Below are positions 1 through 6,775 of a stretch of 36,337 nucleotides of DNA, piece after piece. The stretch's first letter is position 1, and each line of letters opens with the position of its first letter. A program made the translations under genes and the position numbers. Origin of the DNA: Nocardia acidivorans NBRC 108247 (GTDB lineage: Bacteria; Actinomycetota; Actinomycetes; Mycobacteriales; Mycobacteriaceae). The stretch covers positions 1 through 36,337 of the forward strand of contig NZ_BDAW01000029.1 in NCBI RefSeq assembly GCF_001625085.1. The letters run 5' to 3'. The notes under the pieces are model-generated. The model worked only from the letters and a program-made list of their open reading frames with translations, did not search any database and was not told the DNA's origin.

Positions 1-620
1 TGCGCGCGGTGGTGGCCGAGGCCGCCATCGAGGCCGGGGTGTCGGTGGTCAATGACGTGTCCGGTGGCCGCGCCGATGCCGATATGGCGAAAGTCGTTGC
101 CGCGGCGGGTGTTCCGTGGATTCTCATGCATTGGCGCGCCGGTGCGAACTATGAGCACACCGGCGCCGCCGATCGATACGAGAATGTGGTCTCCGAGGTG
201 CTCTCGGAGCTGCGGGTGCAGGTCGACATGGCGGTCGAGGCCGGTGTCGATCCGGGCAGACTGGTGCTCGATCCCGGACTGGGGTTCGCCAAGAACGCCG
301 ACCACAATTGGGAATTGCTCGCCGCGCTACCGGAATTCGTGGCCACCGGGCTGCCGATTCTGATCGGCGCCTCGCGCAAACGGTTCCTCGGTGCGCTGCT
401 GGCCGAGGACGGTACCCCGCGCCCGCCCGACGGCCGCGAGACCGCGACCGCCACCATTTCCGCGTTGACCGCCGAACACGGCGGCTGGGGCGTGCGCGTG
501 CACGATGTGCGCGCGTCACTGGACGCCATCGCGGTCACCGAGGCCTGGCGCAATGCCCGGCACGCCCACACCGGCCGGACCGTCGGCGGCTGGACTTGGA
601 CACAGGGAGAACAGCTTTGA
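1..620 (+). CDS. folP: Dihydropteroate synthase, 3' part (5' end outside window)
   Basis: The enzyme joins p-aminobenzoate to dihydropterin pyrophosphate to make dihydropteroate in the cytoplasmic folate pathway; it is the sulfonamide target. The visible part is open from base 1 (codons begin at base 3) to a TGA at 618-620, so the start lies upstream. Family motifs are clear: NDVSGG near the visible start, DPGLGFAKNADHNW in the middle, and GASRKRFLG (the pterin/phosphate-binding SRK loop) towards the end. The stop overlaps the TTG start of folB by four bases, so the two are translationally coupled in a folP-folB-folK operon. Of mycobacterial paralogues, the one beside folB and folK is the true synthase (FolP1), which fits here. 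Identity is secure; only the N-terminal part is missing. Confidence 0.96.
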   Translation, partial: RAVVAEAAIEAGVSVVNDVSGGRADADMAKVVAAAGVPWILMHWRAGANYEHTGAADRYENVVSEVLSELRVQVDMAVEAGVDPGRLVLDPGLGFAKNADHNWELLAALPEFVATGLPILIGASRKRFLGALLAEDGTPRPPDGRETATATISALTAEHGGWGVRVHDVRASLDAIAVTEAWRNARHAHTGRTVGGWTWTQGEQL

Positions 621-994
621 GCATCGACCGCATCGAACTGCGCGGCCTGCGCGTCTTCGGCCATCACGGCGTCTTCGACTACGAGAAGCGGGACGGCCAG
701 GATTTCGTGGTGGATCTGACGGTGTGGACCGACTTCTCGGCCGCCGCCAAATCCGACGATATCGCCGACACCATCCACTACGGGGAGCTCGCCGATCTGG
801 CCGTGCGGATCGTCTCGGGCCAATCGCGCGATCTGGTCGAGACCGTGGTCTCGGAATTGGCCGACGCGGTGATGGCGGATACCCGTATTCGGGAGGTCGA
901 GGTGGTGCTGCACAAGCCGTCCGCGCCGATTCCGCACAGCTTCGAGGATGTGCGGGTGGTCACCTCCCGCCGGCGCGAGGCACAGGGGGCGTAG
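617..994 (+). CDS. folB: Dihydroneopterin aldolase
   Basis: FolB converts 7,8-dihydroneopterin to 6-hydroxymethyl-dihydropterin and glycolaldehyde, the step before FolK. I chose the TTG at 617 (TTGA overlap with the folP stop) because GGGAG at 605-609 is well placed and the protein then begins SIDRIELRGLRVFGHHGVFDYE, the usual FolB N-terminus. The protein has 125 residues, normal for the family. HHGVFDYE and the later conserved HYGELADLA segment, which carries the pterin-site residues, are visible, as is the conserved VEVVLHKPSAP region near the C-terminus. It is followed after two bases by folK. Start choice is fairly sure; function is secure from sequence and operon. Confidence 0.95.
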   Translation: MSIDRIELRGLRVFGHHGVFDYEKRDGQDFVVDLTVWTDFSAAAKSDDIADTIHYGELADLAVRIVSGQSRDLVETVVSELADAVMADTRIREVEVVLHKPSAPIPHSFEDVRVVTSRRREAQGA

Positions 995-996
995 CG

Positions 997-1533
997 GTGA
1001 GCCGGGTAGTGCTGTCGATCGGATCGAACCTGGGAGATCGGCTGGCGCACCTGCGCGGTGTGATCGAGGCGCTGCGCCCGGGTCTGCTCGCGGTCTCCTC
1101 GGTGTACTCCACGCCGCCGTGGGGCGGTGTGCCGCAACAGGATTACCTCAACGCCGTACTGGTGGCGCAGGATCCGAATCTGGAGCCCTCGGATTGGCTG
1201 CGGCTGGGTCAGGAGTTGGAGCAGGCCGCCGATCGGGTGCGTGAGGTGCGCTGGGGCGCAAGGACTCTCGATGTGGACATCGTCTGGGCCGGACAGCGCC
1301 GCCGCGATGGCGAGGTGCCGTGCCGCAGCGCCGATCCGGTGTTGACGCTGCCGCATCCGCAGGCGCACCGCCGCGCGTTTGTGCTGGTGCCGTGGCTGGA
1401 GGTGGAGCCCGAGGCCGTGCTGGAGGTGACCGCCGGTGCGCCGCAATCGCTTCGGGACCTGCTGGCGGCCCTGGACGCCACCGAGATCGAGGGCGTGCGC
1501 CGCACCGATTTCACGCTGGGATGGCCGGTGTGA
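997..1533 (+). CDS. folK: 2-amino-4-hydroxy-6-hydroxymethyldihydropteridine pyrophosphokinase
   Basis: FolK transfers pyrophosphate from ATP to 6-hydroxymethyl-dihydropterin, giving the FolP substrate. The GTG at 997 is preceded by AGGGGG at 984-989 and gives a 178-residue protein. It starts VVLSIGSNLGDR, the family hallmark, followed by SSVYSTPPWGG and DYLNAVL. The catalytic/metal motif R-x-GARTLDVDIVW lies in the second half, and LPHPQAHRRAFVLVPW is the conserved C-terminal block. The gene follows folB after two bases and overlaps the next gene. Within this window all three late pterin-pathway enzymes sit together in one transcript. Confidence 0.96.
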   Translation: MSRVVLSIGSNLGDRLAHLRGVIEALRPGLLAVSSVYSTPPWGGVPQQDYLNAVLVAQDPNLEPSDWLRLGQELEQAADRVREVRWGARTLDVDIVWAGQRRRDGEVPCRSADPVLTLPHPQAHRRAFVLVPWLEVEPEAVLEVTAGAPQSLRDLLAALDATEIEGVRRTDFTLGWPV

Positions 1534-2000
1534 AGCCGACCCGCATTCTCGATCTGTGCGCGAATGTGGCCCTGGCGGCGCTGGTCGCCTGGCTCGCCAC
1601 CAATGTCGCGTATTCGAGCTTTCCGCCCATCACCGTCTTCTCCGGGGCCTCGCTGCTGCCGGTGGCGGCGCTGGAGGCGGTGCTGGCGTTCGTGATTCGG
1701 GCGCGGGTGGAGAACCGGGGGATCGGTGACGGTCCCCGGCAATTGCATCCGATCACCGCGGCGCGAGCGGTGGCGCTGGCCAAGGCGTCGGCGCAGGTGG
1801 GTTCGCTGGTGGGCGGTATCTGGCTGGGCTTCCTGATCTGGCTGCTGCCCCAGCGCGGGGATATGCGGGCCGCGGCCTCGGATACCCCGGGCGCGGTGGT
1901 GGGGCTGGTCGCCGGGCTGCTGCTGGTGGCGGCGGCGCTGTGGCTGGAATATTGCTGCCGGGCGCCGATCGATCCGCCGGATGAAGCGGCTACCTCATAG
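1530..2000 (+). CDS. DUF3180 membrane protein
   Basis: A 156-residue protein with four hydrophobic segments (roughly residues 8-30, 36-56, 80-107 and 125-145). It matches the DUF3180 family, found after folK in mycobacteria and relatives; no biochemical role is known to me. I chose the GTG at 1530, which forms a GTGA overlap with the folK stop and has GGGA at 1518-1521 at a suitable distance. An in-frame ATG at 1521 is the alternative and would add three residues. Coupling to folK suggests constant co-expression with folate genes, but I do not infer a role in folate chemistry. It lies in the cytoplasmic membrane by prediction. Confidence 0.85.
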   Translation: MKPTRILDLCANVALAALVAWLATNVAYSSFPPITVFSGASLLPVAALEAVLAFVIRARVENRGIGDGPRQLHPITAARAVALAKASAQVGSLVGGIWLGFLIWLLPQRGDMRAAASDTPGAVVGLVAGLLLVAAALWLEYCCRAPIDPPDEAATS

Positions 2001-2056
2001 CAAACATAAAGTCGAACGGCATTGGCGAGGTTGAAGCCGGAGTGTCCGGTTCAAGC

Positions 2057-2062
2057 TATGTT
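2057..2062 (+). promoter_or_regulatory. Predicted -10 box of leaderless DUF6779 gene
   Basis: TATGTT fits the actinobacterial TANNNT -10 pattern and ends seven bases before the ATG at 2070. This would place the transcription start on that ATG. No convincing -35 box is seen; TTGAAG at 2031-2036 is rather far away. The box decides the start of the downstream gene against the earlier in-frame TTG at 2022 and ATG at 2058. Confidence 0.5.
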
Positions 2063-2069
2063 GGTGGCT

Positions 2070-3278
2070 ATGGTTTCACCCTCCCGGAGCAGTGCTTCCC
2101 GTCGACGACGAGAAGACGCGGGAAAATTCTTCACCGGTCTGCTGCTTCTCCTCGGCCTGGTTGCCAGTGTTTTCCTGGTCTTCAGCGATAACGTCCACAT
2201 GATTCGCGTGGGCCTGGTCGCGGCCCTCTGGGCGGCCGCCATCGGCGCCCTCGCCGCGACGCGTTATCGCAGGGAGTCGGCGACGGACAAGGCGAAAGTG
2301 GGCGACCTGCAAAAGGTCTACCAACTGCAGCTCGAGCGTGAGGTTGCTGCCCGCCGCGAATATGAGCTCGGCGTCGAGACCCGAGTGCGTAAAGAGGTCG
2401 GCGCGGACGCCGAGGAAATGGCCGCATTGCGTGCCGAACTGACGGTGCTGCGGGAGAGCCTGCAGCGCCTCTTCGACGGCGATCTGCCCGGTGAGCGGGT
2501 CGCGCTGCGCGCGGATGCGGTCCGAGTGCAGGAATTGCCGGCCAGCAACGGCAATTCCGCGAAGGGGTCGGCGAACGGTAACTGGGAGGACACCAACTCC
2601 TGGGATCCGTGGTCCGCGCCCGTCGAGCCGATCGAACAGGACCTCGGCAGCCGGATCACCCCTGTCTTCGACGCCGACCATCCCGAGCCCCCGGCCTTCG
2701 CGAGCCCCTTCGACGATCCGGTGACCGCGGAGACCTCCATCGTCACCGAGAGCATCGACCGGCTGCGGGTTCCGCATCATCCGGCCGATCGTTCGCGCGA
2801 ATACGAGCCGCCGCACGACTTCGAGCACCTGCGCCCGTTCGAGGCCGACTTCGCGACCGAAAACGCCGCGCCGCGCGATGATTCCCACGACGACCTGGAT
2901 GCCGCGCGGGCCGCCGCCGATGCCCTGCGCTCCGGTTCGAGCGGTGCGGCGCAGCCGATCCCGCGCCTGGGCGAGACCGCGCGGAACAAGCGCACCGAGC
3001 CGCGCACCGGTCTGGATCGCGACGAGTCGCCGCAGGTGCCGTGGTTCGAGACCGATCTGCGCCCCGCGGGCAAGGCGCCCGAGTCGGACGCGCAGGCCCA
3101 GCCGGACGCGGCGACCGCGAACCCGCGGCTCACGCCGCCGGTCGCGCCCGCCCCGCCCATGGGTACGGCCAGCTCACGGCGTCGCCGCCGCTCCGACGAG
3201 GATGCCGGTGACGACTCCACCCGTCGGCTGTCGGTCGCGGAGATCATGGCGAATCTGCGTTCCGAGGGTGGGCGGTAG
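2070..3278 (+). CDS. DUF6779-like membrane/coiled-coil protein
   Basis: A 402-residue protein with an arginine-rich N-terminus, two adjacent membrane segments (about residues 20-40 and 44-64), then a charged helical stretch (residues about 70-140) that looks like a coiled coil. A long Pro/Ala/Asp/Glu-rich tail of low complexity follows, ending with a short basic stretch and a conserved-looking SVAEIMANLRSEGGR end. Position after DUF3180 and before DUF2520 matches the mycobacterial Rv3604c, a transmembrane protein rich in Ala, Arg and Pro. The soluble tail probably faces the cytoplasm. Function is unknown. I chose ATG 2070 because of the -10 box at 2057-2062; an in-frame ATG at 2058 also exists, and no ribosome binding site supports either. 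Confidence 0.8.
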   Translation: MVSPSRSSASRRRREDAGKFFTGLLLLLGLVASVFLVFSDNVHMIRVGLVAALWAAAIGALAATRYRRESATDKAKVGDLQKVYQLQLEREVAARREYELGVETRVRKEVGADAEEMAALRAELTVLRESLQRLFDGDLPGERVALRADAVRVQELPASNGNSAKGSANGNWEDTNSWDPWSAPVEPIEQDLGSRITPVFDADHPEPPAFASPFDDPVTAETSIVTESIDRLRVPHHPADRSREYEPPHDFEHLRPFEADFATENAAPRDDSHDDLDAARAAADALRSGSSGAAQPIPRLGETARNKRTEPRTGLDRDESPQVPWFETDLRPAGKAPESDAQAQPDAATANPRLTPPVAPAPPMGTASSRRRRRSDEDAGDDSTRRLSVAEIMANLRSEGGR

Positions 3279-3305
3279 GACCCTGTAAGACATCCCACAC
3301 TCGGT

Positions 3306-3325
3306 GGCCCCGGCGTATCGGGGCC
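3306..3325 (+). terminator. Possible weak terminator hairpin after DUF6779 gene
   Basis: GGCCCCG (3306-3312) and CGGGGCC (3319-3325) form a seven-pair GC stem with a six-base loop, 28 bases after the stop at 3278. No run of T follows, so it may only pause transcription. Possible -10 boxes for the next operon (TATTCT at 3328-3333 or TAACGT at 3341-3346) lie just beyond it. Confidence 0.3.
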
Positions 3326-3392
3326 GATATTCTCGGGCCGTAACGTCCGGTACCCGCAGCGCGGGACTGGAACGAACTTCGAGAGGACAAGG

Positions 3393-4397
3393 GTGACCTC
3401 GGACGAGGATGTCTGCGGAACCGATCTTGCGCCTGCACGACTGACGGTGGGAATCGTCTCGGCGGGACGCGTCGGCTCCGCCCTGGGTGCGGCACTCGAG
3501 CGTGCCGGACATGTGGTCTTCGGTGTCTCCGCCATCTCGGACGCCTCCATTCGGCGCGCCGAGACGCGGCTGCCGGATTCCCGCATTCTGCCCGCCGAAG
3601 AGGTGGCGAATCGCAGCGAGCTACTGGTGCTGGCGGTTCCGGACAGTGAATTGTCCGGTCTGGTAGCGGGTTTGGCGGCGGCGAACGCGGTCCGCCCCGG
3701 CACCATCGTCGCGCACACCTCCGGTGCGAACGGTATCGCCATCCTGGCCCCGCTGACCGCGCTCGGCGCGCTGCCGCTGGCGATCCACCCGGCCATGACC
3801 TTCACCGGTCATGACGAGGACATCGCGCGCCTGGCCAATGCCTGCTTCGGGGTGACCGCCGCGGACGATATCGGCTACGCCATCGCGCAGTCGCTGGTCA
3901 TCGAAATGGGCGGGGAGCCGGTCCGGGTCTCGGAAGAGAACCGCACGCTTTATCACGCGGCCCTCGCACATGGCAGCAATCATCTGGTGACCCTCATTGT
4001 CGATGCCGTGCAGGCGCTGCGCGCCGCGCTCGCGGGTCCGGGTCTGCTCGGCCAGCAGATGGTCGACGAGCAGCCCAACGGACTCGCCGAGCGCATGCTG
4101 GCGCCGCTGGCCTCGGCTGCCCTGGACAATGCCCTGCGCCGTGGCCCGGCCGCGCTCACCGGTCCGGTGGCGCGCGGCGACGTGCCCGCGGTGGCCGCGC
4201 ATCTGGCCGCGCTGGAGACGCTCGATCCGCGTCTGGAGGCCGGATATCGCGCGCTCTCACTGCGTTCCGCCGAGCGCGCGCAGAGCAATCCCGCTTTGAT
4301 CGATCTGTTGGAAGGACCTCGCCTCGGCGGTCAGGCCCGGCGGCGGCAGCGGAGTGCATCCACAGAGGGCCCCGACGAGGCGAAAGAAGGTTACTGA
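3393..4397 (+). CDS. Rossmann-like and DUF2520 domain protein
   Basis: A 334-residue protein with an N-terminal NAD(P)-binding Rossmann fold: TVGIVSAGRVGSALGAAL holds the glycine-rich loop at about residues 12-29. A DUF2520 helical C-terminal domain follows from about residue 145 (including ENRTLYHAALAHGSNHLVTL). The architecture resembles ketopantoate reductase and other 6-phosphogluconate-dehydrogenase-like enzymes. The GTG at 3393 has GAGAGGAC at 3381-3388 before it. The stop overlaps the panC start by one base (TGATG). Because it leads a panC-panD-coaX operon, I infer a dehydrogenase acting on a pantothenate-pathway intermediate, perhaps ketopantoate. That is not shown by the sequence. 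It is orthologous in position to Rv3603c. Confidence 0.88.
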   Translation: MTSDEDVCGTDLAPARLTVGIVSAGRVGSALGAALERAGHVVFGVSAISDASIRRAETRLPDSRILPAEEVANRSELLVLAVPDSELSGLVAGLAAANAVRPGTIVAHTSGANGIAILAPLTALGALPLAIHPAMTFTGHDEDIARLANACFGVTAADDIGYAIAQSLVIEMGGEPVRVSEENRTLYHAALAHGSNHLVTLIVDAVQALRAALAGPGLLGQQMVDEQPNGLAERMLAPLASAALDNALRRGPAALTGPVARGDVPAVAAHLAALETLDPRLEAGYRALSLRSAERAQSNPALIDLLEGPRLGGQARRRQRSASTEGPDEAKEGY

Positions 4398-5323
4398 TGG
4401 ACCCGAAACTGCGTGGTACGTATAAGCGCGGTGAGCTGACGGTGCTGCACGATCCGGCGGTGGTCACCTCGGTTGCCAAGGCTTTGCGGTCGGTGGGTCG
4501 CACGGTGGCGCTCGTACCCACCATGGGCGCCCTGCACGAGGGTCATCTGGAATTGGTGCGGCGGGCCAAGCGCACCAATCAGGTCGTCATCGTCTCCATT
4601 TTCGTGAATCCCCTGCAATTCGGTGCGGGCGAGGATCTGGACAAGTACCCGCGCACCCTGGACGCGGATGTGGAGCTGCTGCGCGCCGAGGGCGTGGAGC
4701 TGGTCTTCGCGCCCAGCGCCGCCGAGATGTACCCGGACGGTCCGCGCACCACGGTGCACCCCGGCCCGATCGGTGACGAGCTGGAAGGCGCGGTGCGCCC
4801 CGGACATTTCGCGGGCATGCTGACCGTCGTCGCCAAGCTGTTCCAGATCTGCCGCCCTACCGAGGCATTCTTCGGTGAGAAGGACTATCAGCAATTGGCG
4901 CTGATCCGGCAGATGGTGCGCGATCTCAATTTCGATCTGAGGATCGTGGCTATTCCGACCGTGCGCGAGGCGGACGGTCTGGCGCTGTCCTCGCGCAATC
5001 GCTTCCTGGATCCGGCGGCCCGTGCGCTCGCCACCACCCTCTCGGCCGCGCTCGCCGCCGGTCGGCACGCCGCCGGGCTCGGCCCGGAAGCCGTTCTGGC
5101 AGCGGCCAATTCGGTGCTGGCCAGTGCTCCGGAAATCGAGCTCCAGTATCTGGAGCTGCGCGGCTCCGATCTCGGTGCGGTGCAGGCCAGCGGTAATGCC
5201 CGCCTGTTGATCGCGGCCAAGGTCGGCGGCACCCGGCTCATCGACAATCTGCCCGTCACCCTCGGTACCCCGATCGACGGTAATCCGACCACCCCCGACC
5301 GGCCTGCCCGGGCCACCCGTTAG
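4397..5323 (+). CDS. panC: Pantothenate synthetase
   Basis: PanC condenses pantoate and beta-alanine with ATP, through a pantoyl-adenylate, to give pantothenate. The 308-residue protein has the nucleotide-binding PTMGALHEGH at residues 41-50, then VSIFVNPLQF, GEKDYQQLALIRQMV with the conserved lysine and glutamines, and LALSSRNRFLD, all standard family motifs. The start overlaps the DUF2520 stop and is preceded by GAAAGAAGG at 4382-4390. The length is normal for actinobacteria, with a short variable C-terminal tail. PanD, which makes the beta-alanine substrate, is encoded 12 bases downstream. Confidence 0.97.
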   Translation: MDPKLRGTYKRGELTVLHDPAVVTSVAKALRSVGRTVALVPTMGALHEGHLELVRRAKRTNQVVIVSIFVNPLQFGAGEDLDKYPRTLDADVELLRAEGVELVFAPSAAEMYPDGPRTTVHPGPIGDELEGAVRPGHFAGMLTVVAKLFQICRPTEAFFGEKDYQQLALIRQMVRDLNFDLRIVAIPTVREADGLALSSRNRFLDPAARALATTLSAALAAGRHAAGLGPEAVLAAANSVLASAPEIELQYLELRGSDLGAVQASGNARLLIAAKVGGTRLIDNLPVTLGTPIDGNPTTPDRPARATR

Positions 5324-5335
5324 GAGGCAACGCCG

Positions 5336-5758
5336 ATGTTGCGCACCATGATGAAGTCCAAGATCCACCGCGCCACGGTGACCCATGCCGACCTGCACTA
5401 TGTCGGTTCGGTGACCGTGGACCAGGATCTGCTGGACGCCGCCGATCTGCTCGAGGGCGAGCAGGTCTGCATTGTCGACATCACCAATGGCGCTCGCCTG
5501 GAGACCTACATCATCGCGGGTGAACGTGGCTCCGGTGTGATCGGAATCAACGGTGCCGCAGCGCATCTGGTGAATCCGGGTGATCTGGTGATCCTGATCG
5601 CCTACGCCATGATGGATGAGGCGGAGCTGCGAGCGTACGCGCCGCGCGTGGTCTTCGTTGACGAGCGCAATCGGCAGGTGGAGCTGGGGTCGGATCCGGC
5701 GCACGCGCCCGCGGGCTCGGATCTCATCTCGCCGCGTTCGCTGACCTTCGCCAACTGA
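5336..5758 (+). CDS. panD: Aspartate 1-decarboxylase, pyruvoyl-type
   Basis: PanD decarboxylates aspartate to beta-alanine, the second PanC substrate. The proenzyme cleaves itself between Gly24 and Ser25 to create the pyruvoyl group. Here Y22-V-G24-S25-V-T shows the cleavage site exactly at the canonical position. Lys9 (KSKIHRATVT) and the TNGARLETYII and GAAAHLV blocks are also conserved. The protein has 140 residues, with the slightly long acidic/proline C-terminus typical of actinobacterial PanD. A strong AGGAGG at 5322-5327 precedes the ATG. The gene sits between panC and coaX in the same operon. Confidence 0.97.
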   Translation: MLRTMMKSKIHRATVTHADLHYVGSVTVDQDLLDAADLLEGEQVCIVDITNGARLETYIIAGERGSGVIGINGAAAHLVNPGDLVILIAYAMMDEAELRAYAPRVVFVDERNRQVELGSDPAHAPAGSDLISPRSLTFAN

Positions 5759-5780
5759 GAACGGAGGGGCGGGTACAGCC

Positions 5781-6584
5781 ATGTTGCTGACCATCGACGT
5801 CCGCAATACGAGTATCGAACTGGGACTGTTCTCCGGCAGTGGGGATCATGCGAAGCTGGTGCGGCAGTGGCGAACCCACACCAATCCGCTGATCACCGCC
5901 GATGAATTCGCCCTGCAGGTGCGAGGTCTGATCGGTGCGGACGCCGAACAGGTGATCGGTGTCTCCGCGCTGTCGACGGTGCCTCCGGTCTTGCGTGAAC
6001 TCCGCGAAATGCTGGGTCGCTACTGGGGGCATGTCCCGAATGTTTTGGTGGAACCCGGTGTGCGAACCGGTATTCCGCTACTGGTGGACAATCCCAAAGA
6101 AGTCGGCGCGGACCGAATTGTGAACTGTCTGGCCGCTTTTCACCGTTATCAAGCCCCGGCGATCGTGGTCGATTTCGGTACCGCGATCTGTGTGGACCTG
6201 GTGTCGGCCAAGGGGGAATTCCTCGGCGGCATCATCGCGCCCGGTGTGGAGATCTCCACGGAGGCACTGGTGGAGCGCAGTGCGCTGCGCCGGGCCGAGT
6301 TGACCCGTCCGCGTTCGGTGATCGGCAAGAACAGTATGGAATGCATGCAGTCCGGCGCGGTCTTCGGTTTCGCCGGCATGGTGGACGGTCTGATCGATCG
6401 AATTCGCGATGAATTCGACGCCTTCTCCGGCGATGAGGTGGCGATCGTGGCGACGGGGGCGACCGCACCGCTGATCGTGCCCGAATCCGAGACCATCGAA
6501 CATCATGAACCGCATCTGACCCTGGTTGGTCTGCGCCTGGTGTACGAGCGCAACCAGCAGCAGCGGCGGGCGCGCCAGCCGTGA
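5781..6584 (+). CDS. coaX: Type III pantothenate kinase
   Basis: CoaX phosphorylates pantothenate, the first committed step of CoA synthesis, and needs a monovalent cation. The 267-residue protein starts MLLTIDVRNT, the phosphate-binding DxxNT loop (residues 6-10); Arg in place of the usual Gly is the same as I recall for the mycobacterial Rv3600c protein. PGVRTGIPLLVDNPKEVGADR (about residues 92-112, substrate loop and catalytic Asp) and VVDFGTAICVD (about residues 129-139) follow. GGAGGGG at 5763-5769 precedes the ATG. In M. tuberculosis the type I enzyme CoaA carries the activity and this CoaX homologue was reported inactive, so activity here cannot be taken for granted. Confidence 0.93.
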   Translation: MLLTIDVRNTSIELGLFSGSGDHAKLVRQWRTHTNPLITADEFALQVRGLIGADAEQVIGVSALSTVPPVLRELREMLGRYWGHVPNVLVEPGVRTGIPLLVDNPKEVGADRIVNCLAAFHRYQAPAIVVDFGTAICVDLVSAKGEFLGGIIAPGVEISTEALVERSALRRAELTRPRSVIGKNSMECMQSGAVFGFAGMVDGLIDRIRDEFDAFSGDEVAIVATGATAPLIVPESETIEHHEPHLTLVGLRLVYERNQQQRRARQP

Positions 6585-6615
6585 TGCGTACCCAGTGGTT
6601 TGTGACGCAGTCGTT

Positions 6616-6643
6616 TCCCGCGGCCTCTGTTGCCGCGCGGGGA
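6616..6643 (+). terminator. Possible terminator after coaX
   Basis: An imperfect stem pairs TCCCGCGGC (6616-6624) with GCCGCGcGGG (from 6632), with a seven-base loop and one bulged base. It lies 31 bases after the coaX stop and just before the predicted promoter of the next operon. No T run follows, so the call is tentative. Confidence 0.3.
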
Positions 6644-6657
6644 ACGGCTGCTAAGCT
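6630..6657 (+). promoter_or_regulatory. Promoter of the cysteine leader / cysteine dioxygenase operon
   Basis: TTGCCG at 6630-6635 and TAAGCT at 6652-6657 are separated by 16 bases and fit a -35/-10 pair (TANNNT form). The -10 box ends seven bases before the GTG at 6665. The predicted transcript would therefore begin with the leader ORF start codon, which is the leaderless arrangement. Confidence 0.6.
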
Positions 6658-6664
6658 CGCCGAC

Positions 6665-6706
6665 GTGTATTCCCGCGTAAGCACCCAGGAGTGTTGTCGA
6701 GGCTGA
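6665..6706 (+). CDS. Predicted 13-residue leaderless Cys-Cys leader peptide
   Basis: GTG at 6665 opens a 13-codon ORF reading MYSRVSTQECCRG, ending at TGA 6704-6706. Codons 10 and 11 are tandem TGT cysteine codons at 6692-6697. The ORF has no ribosome binding site but begins where the -10 box TAAGCT predicts the transcript to begin. Leaderless short ORFs with consecutive cysteine codons have been reported in mycobacteria as cysteine-responsive attenuators of downstream operons. Here the downstream genes encode a cysteine dioxygenase and a rhodanese, so the same role is likely. The Cys codons directly precede the first of four pairing RNA segments. Translation of so short an ORF cannot be proved from sequence. 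Confidence 0.7.
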   Translation: MYSRVSTQECCRG

Positions 6707-6747
6707 TCAGCCTCGGCGTCGTCGAGGCACGCTTTTTAGCCCTCGAC
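6695..6747 (+). promoter_or_regulatory. Attenuator-like RNA with alternative hairpins
   Basis: Four segments can pair in sequence. Segment 1 (GTCGAGGC, 6696-6703) pairs with segment 2 in the perfect palindrome GAGGCTGATCAGCCTC at 6699-6714. Segment 2 (6710-6717) can instead pair with segment 3 (GTCGAGGC, 6721-6728; an exact repeat of segment 1) around a three-base loop. Segment 3 can instead pair with segment 4 (CCTCGAC, 6741-6747). Segment 1 starts within the second cysteine codon, so a ribosome halted there would cover it and free segment 2. Which structure lowers expression is not clear: no T run follows, and GGAG (6763-6766) is not obviously sequestered. GCCTC at 6771-6775, just before the ATG, could also pair with GAGGC of segment 1 or 3. 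Confidence 0.55.
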
Positions 6748-6775
6748 CGTTCGACACACCTTGGAGTTTCGCCTC

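Noticed and set aside
149..937. Long minus-strand open frame opposite folP-folB
   Set aside because: It mirrors the high-GC codon pattern of two well-supported genes and has no family motif; it is a shadow frame. The same applies to the long minus-strand frames opposite panC, lysS, clpC and the acyl-CoA dehydrogenase gene.
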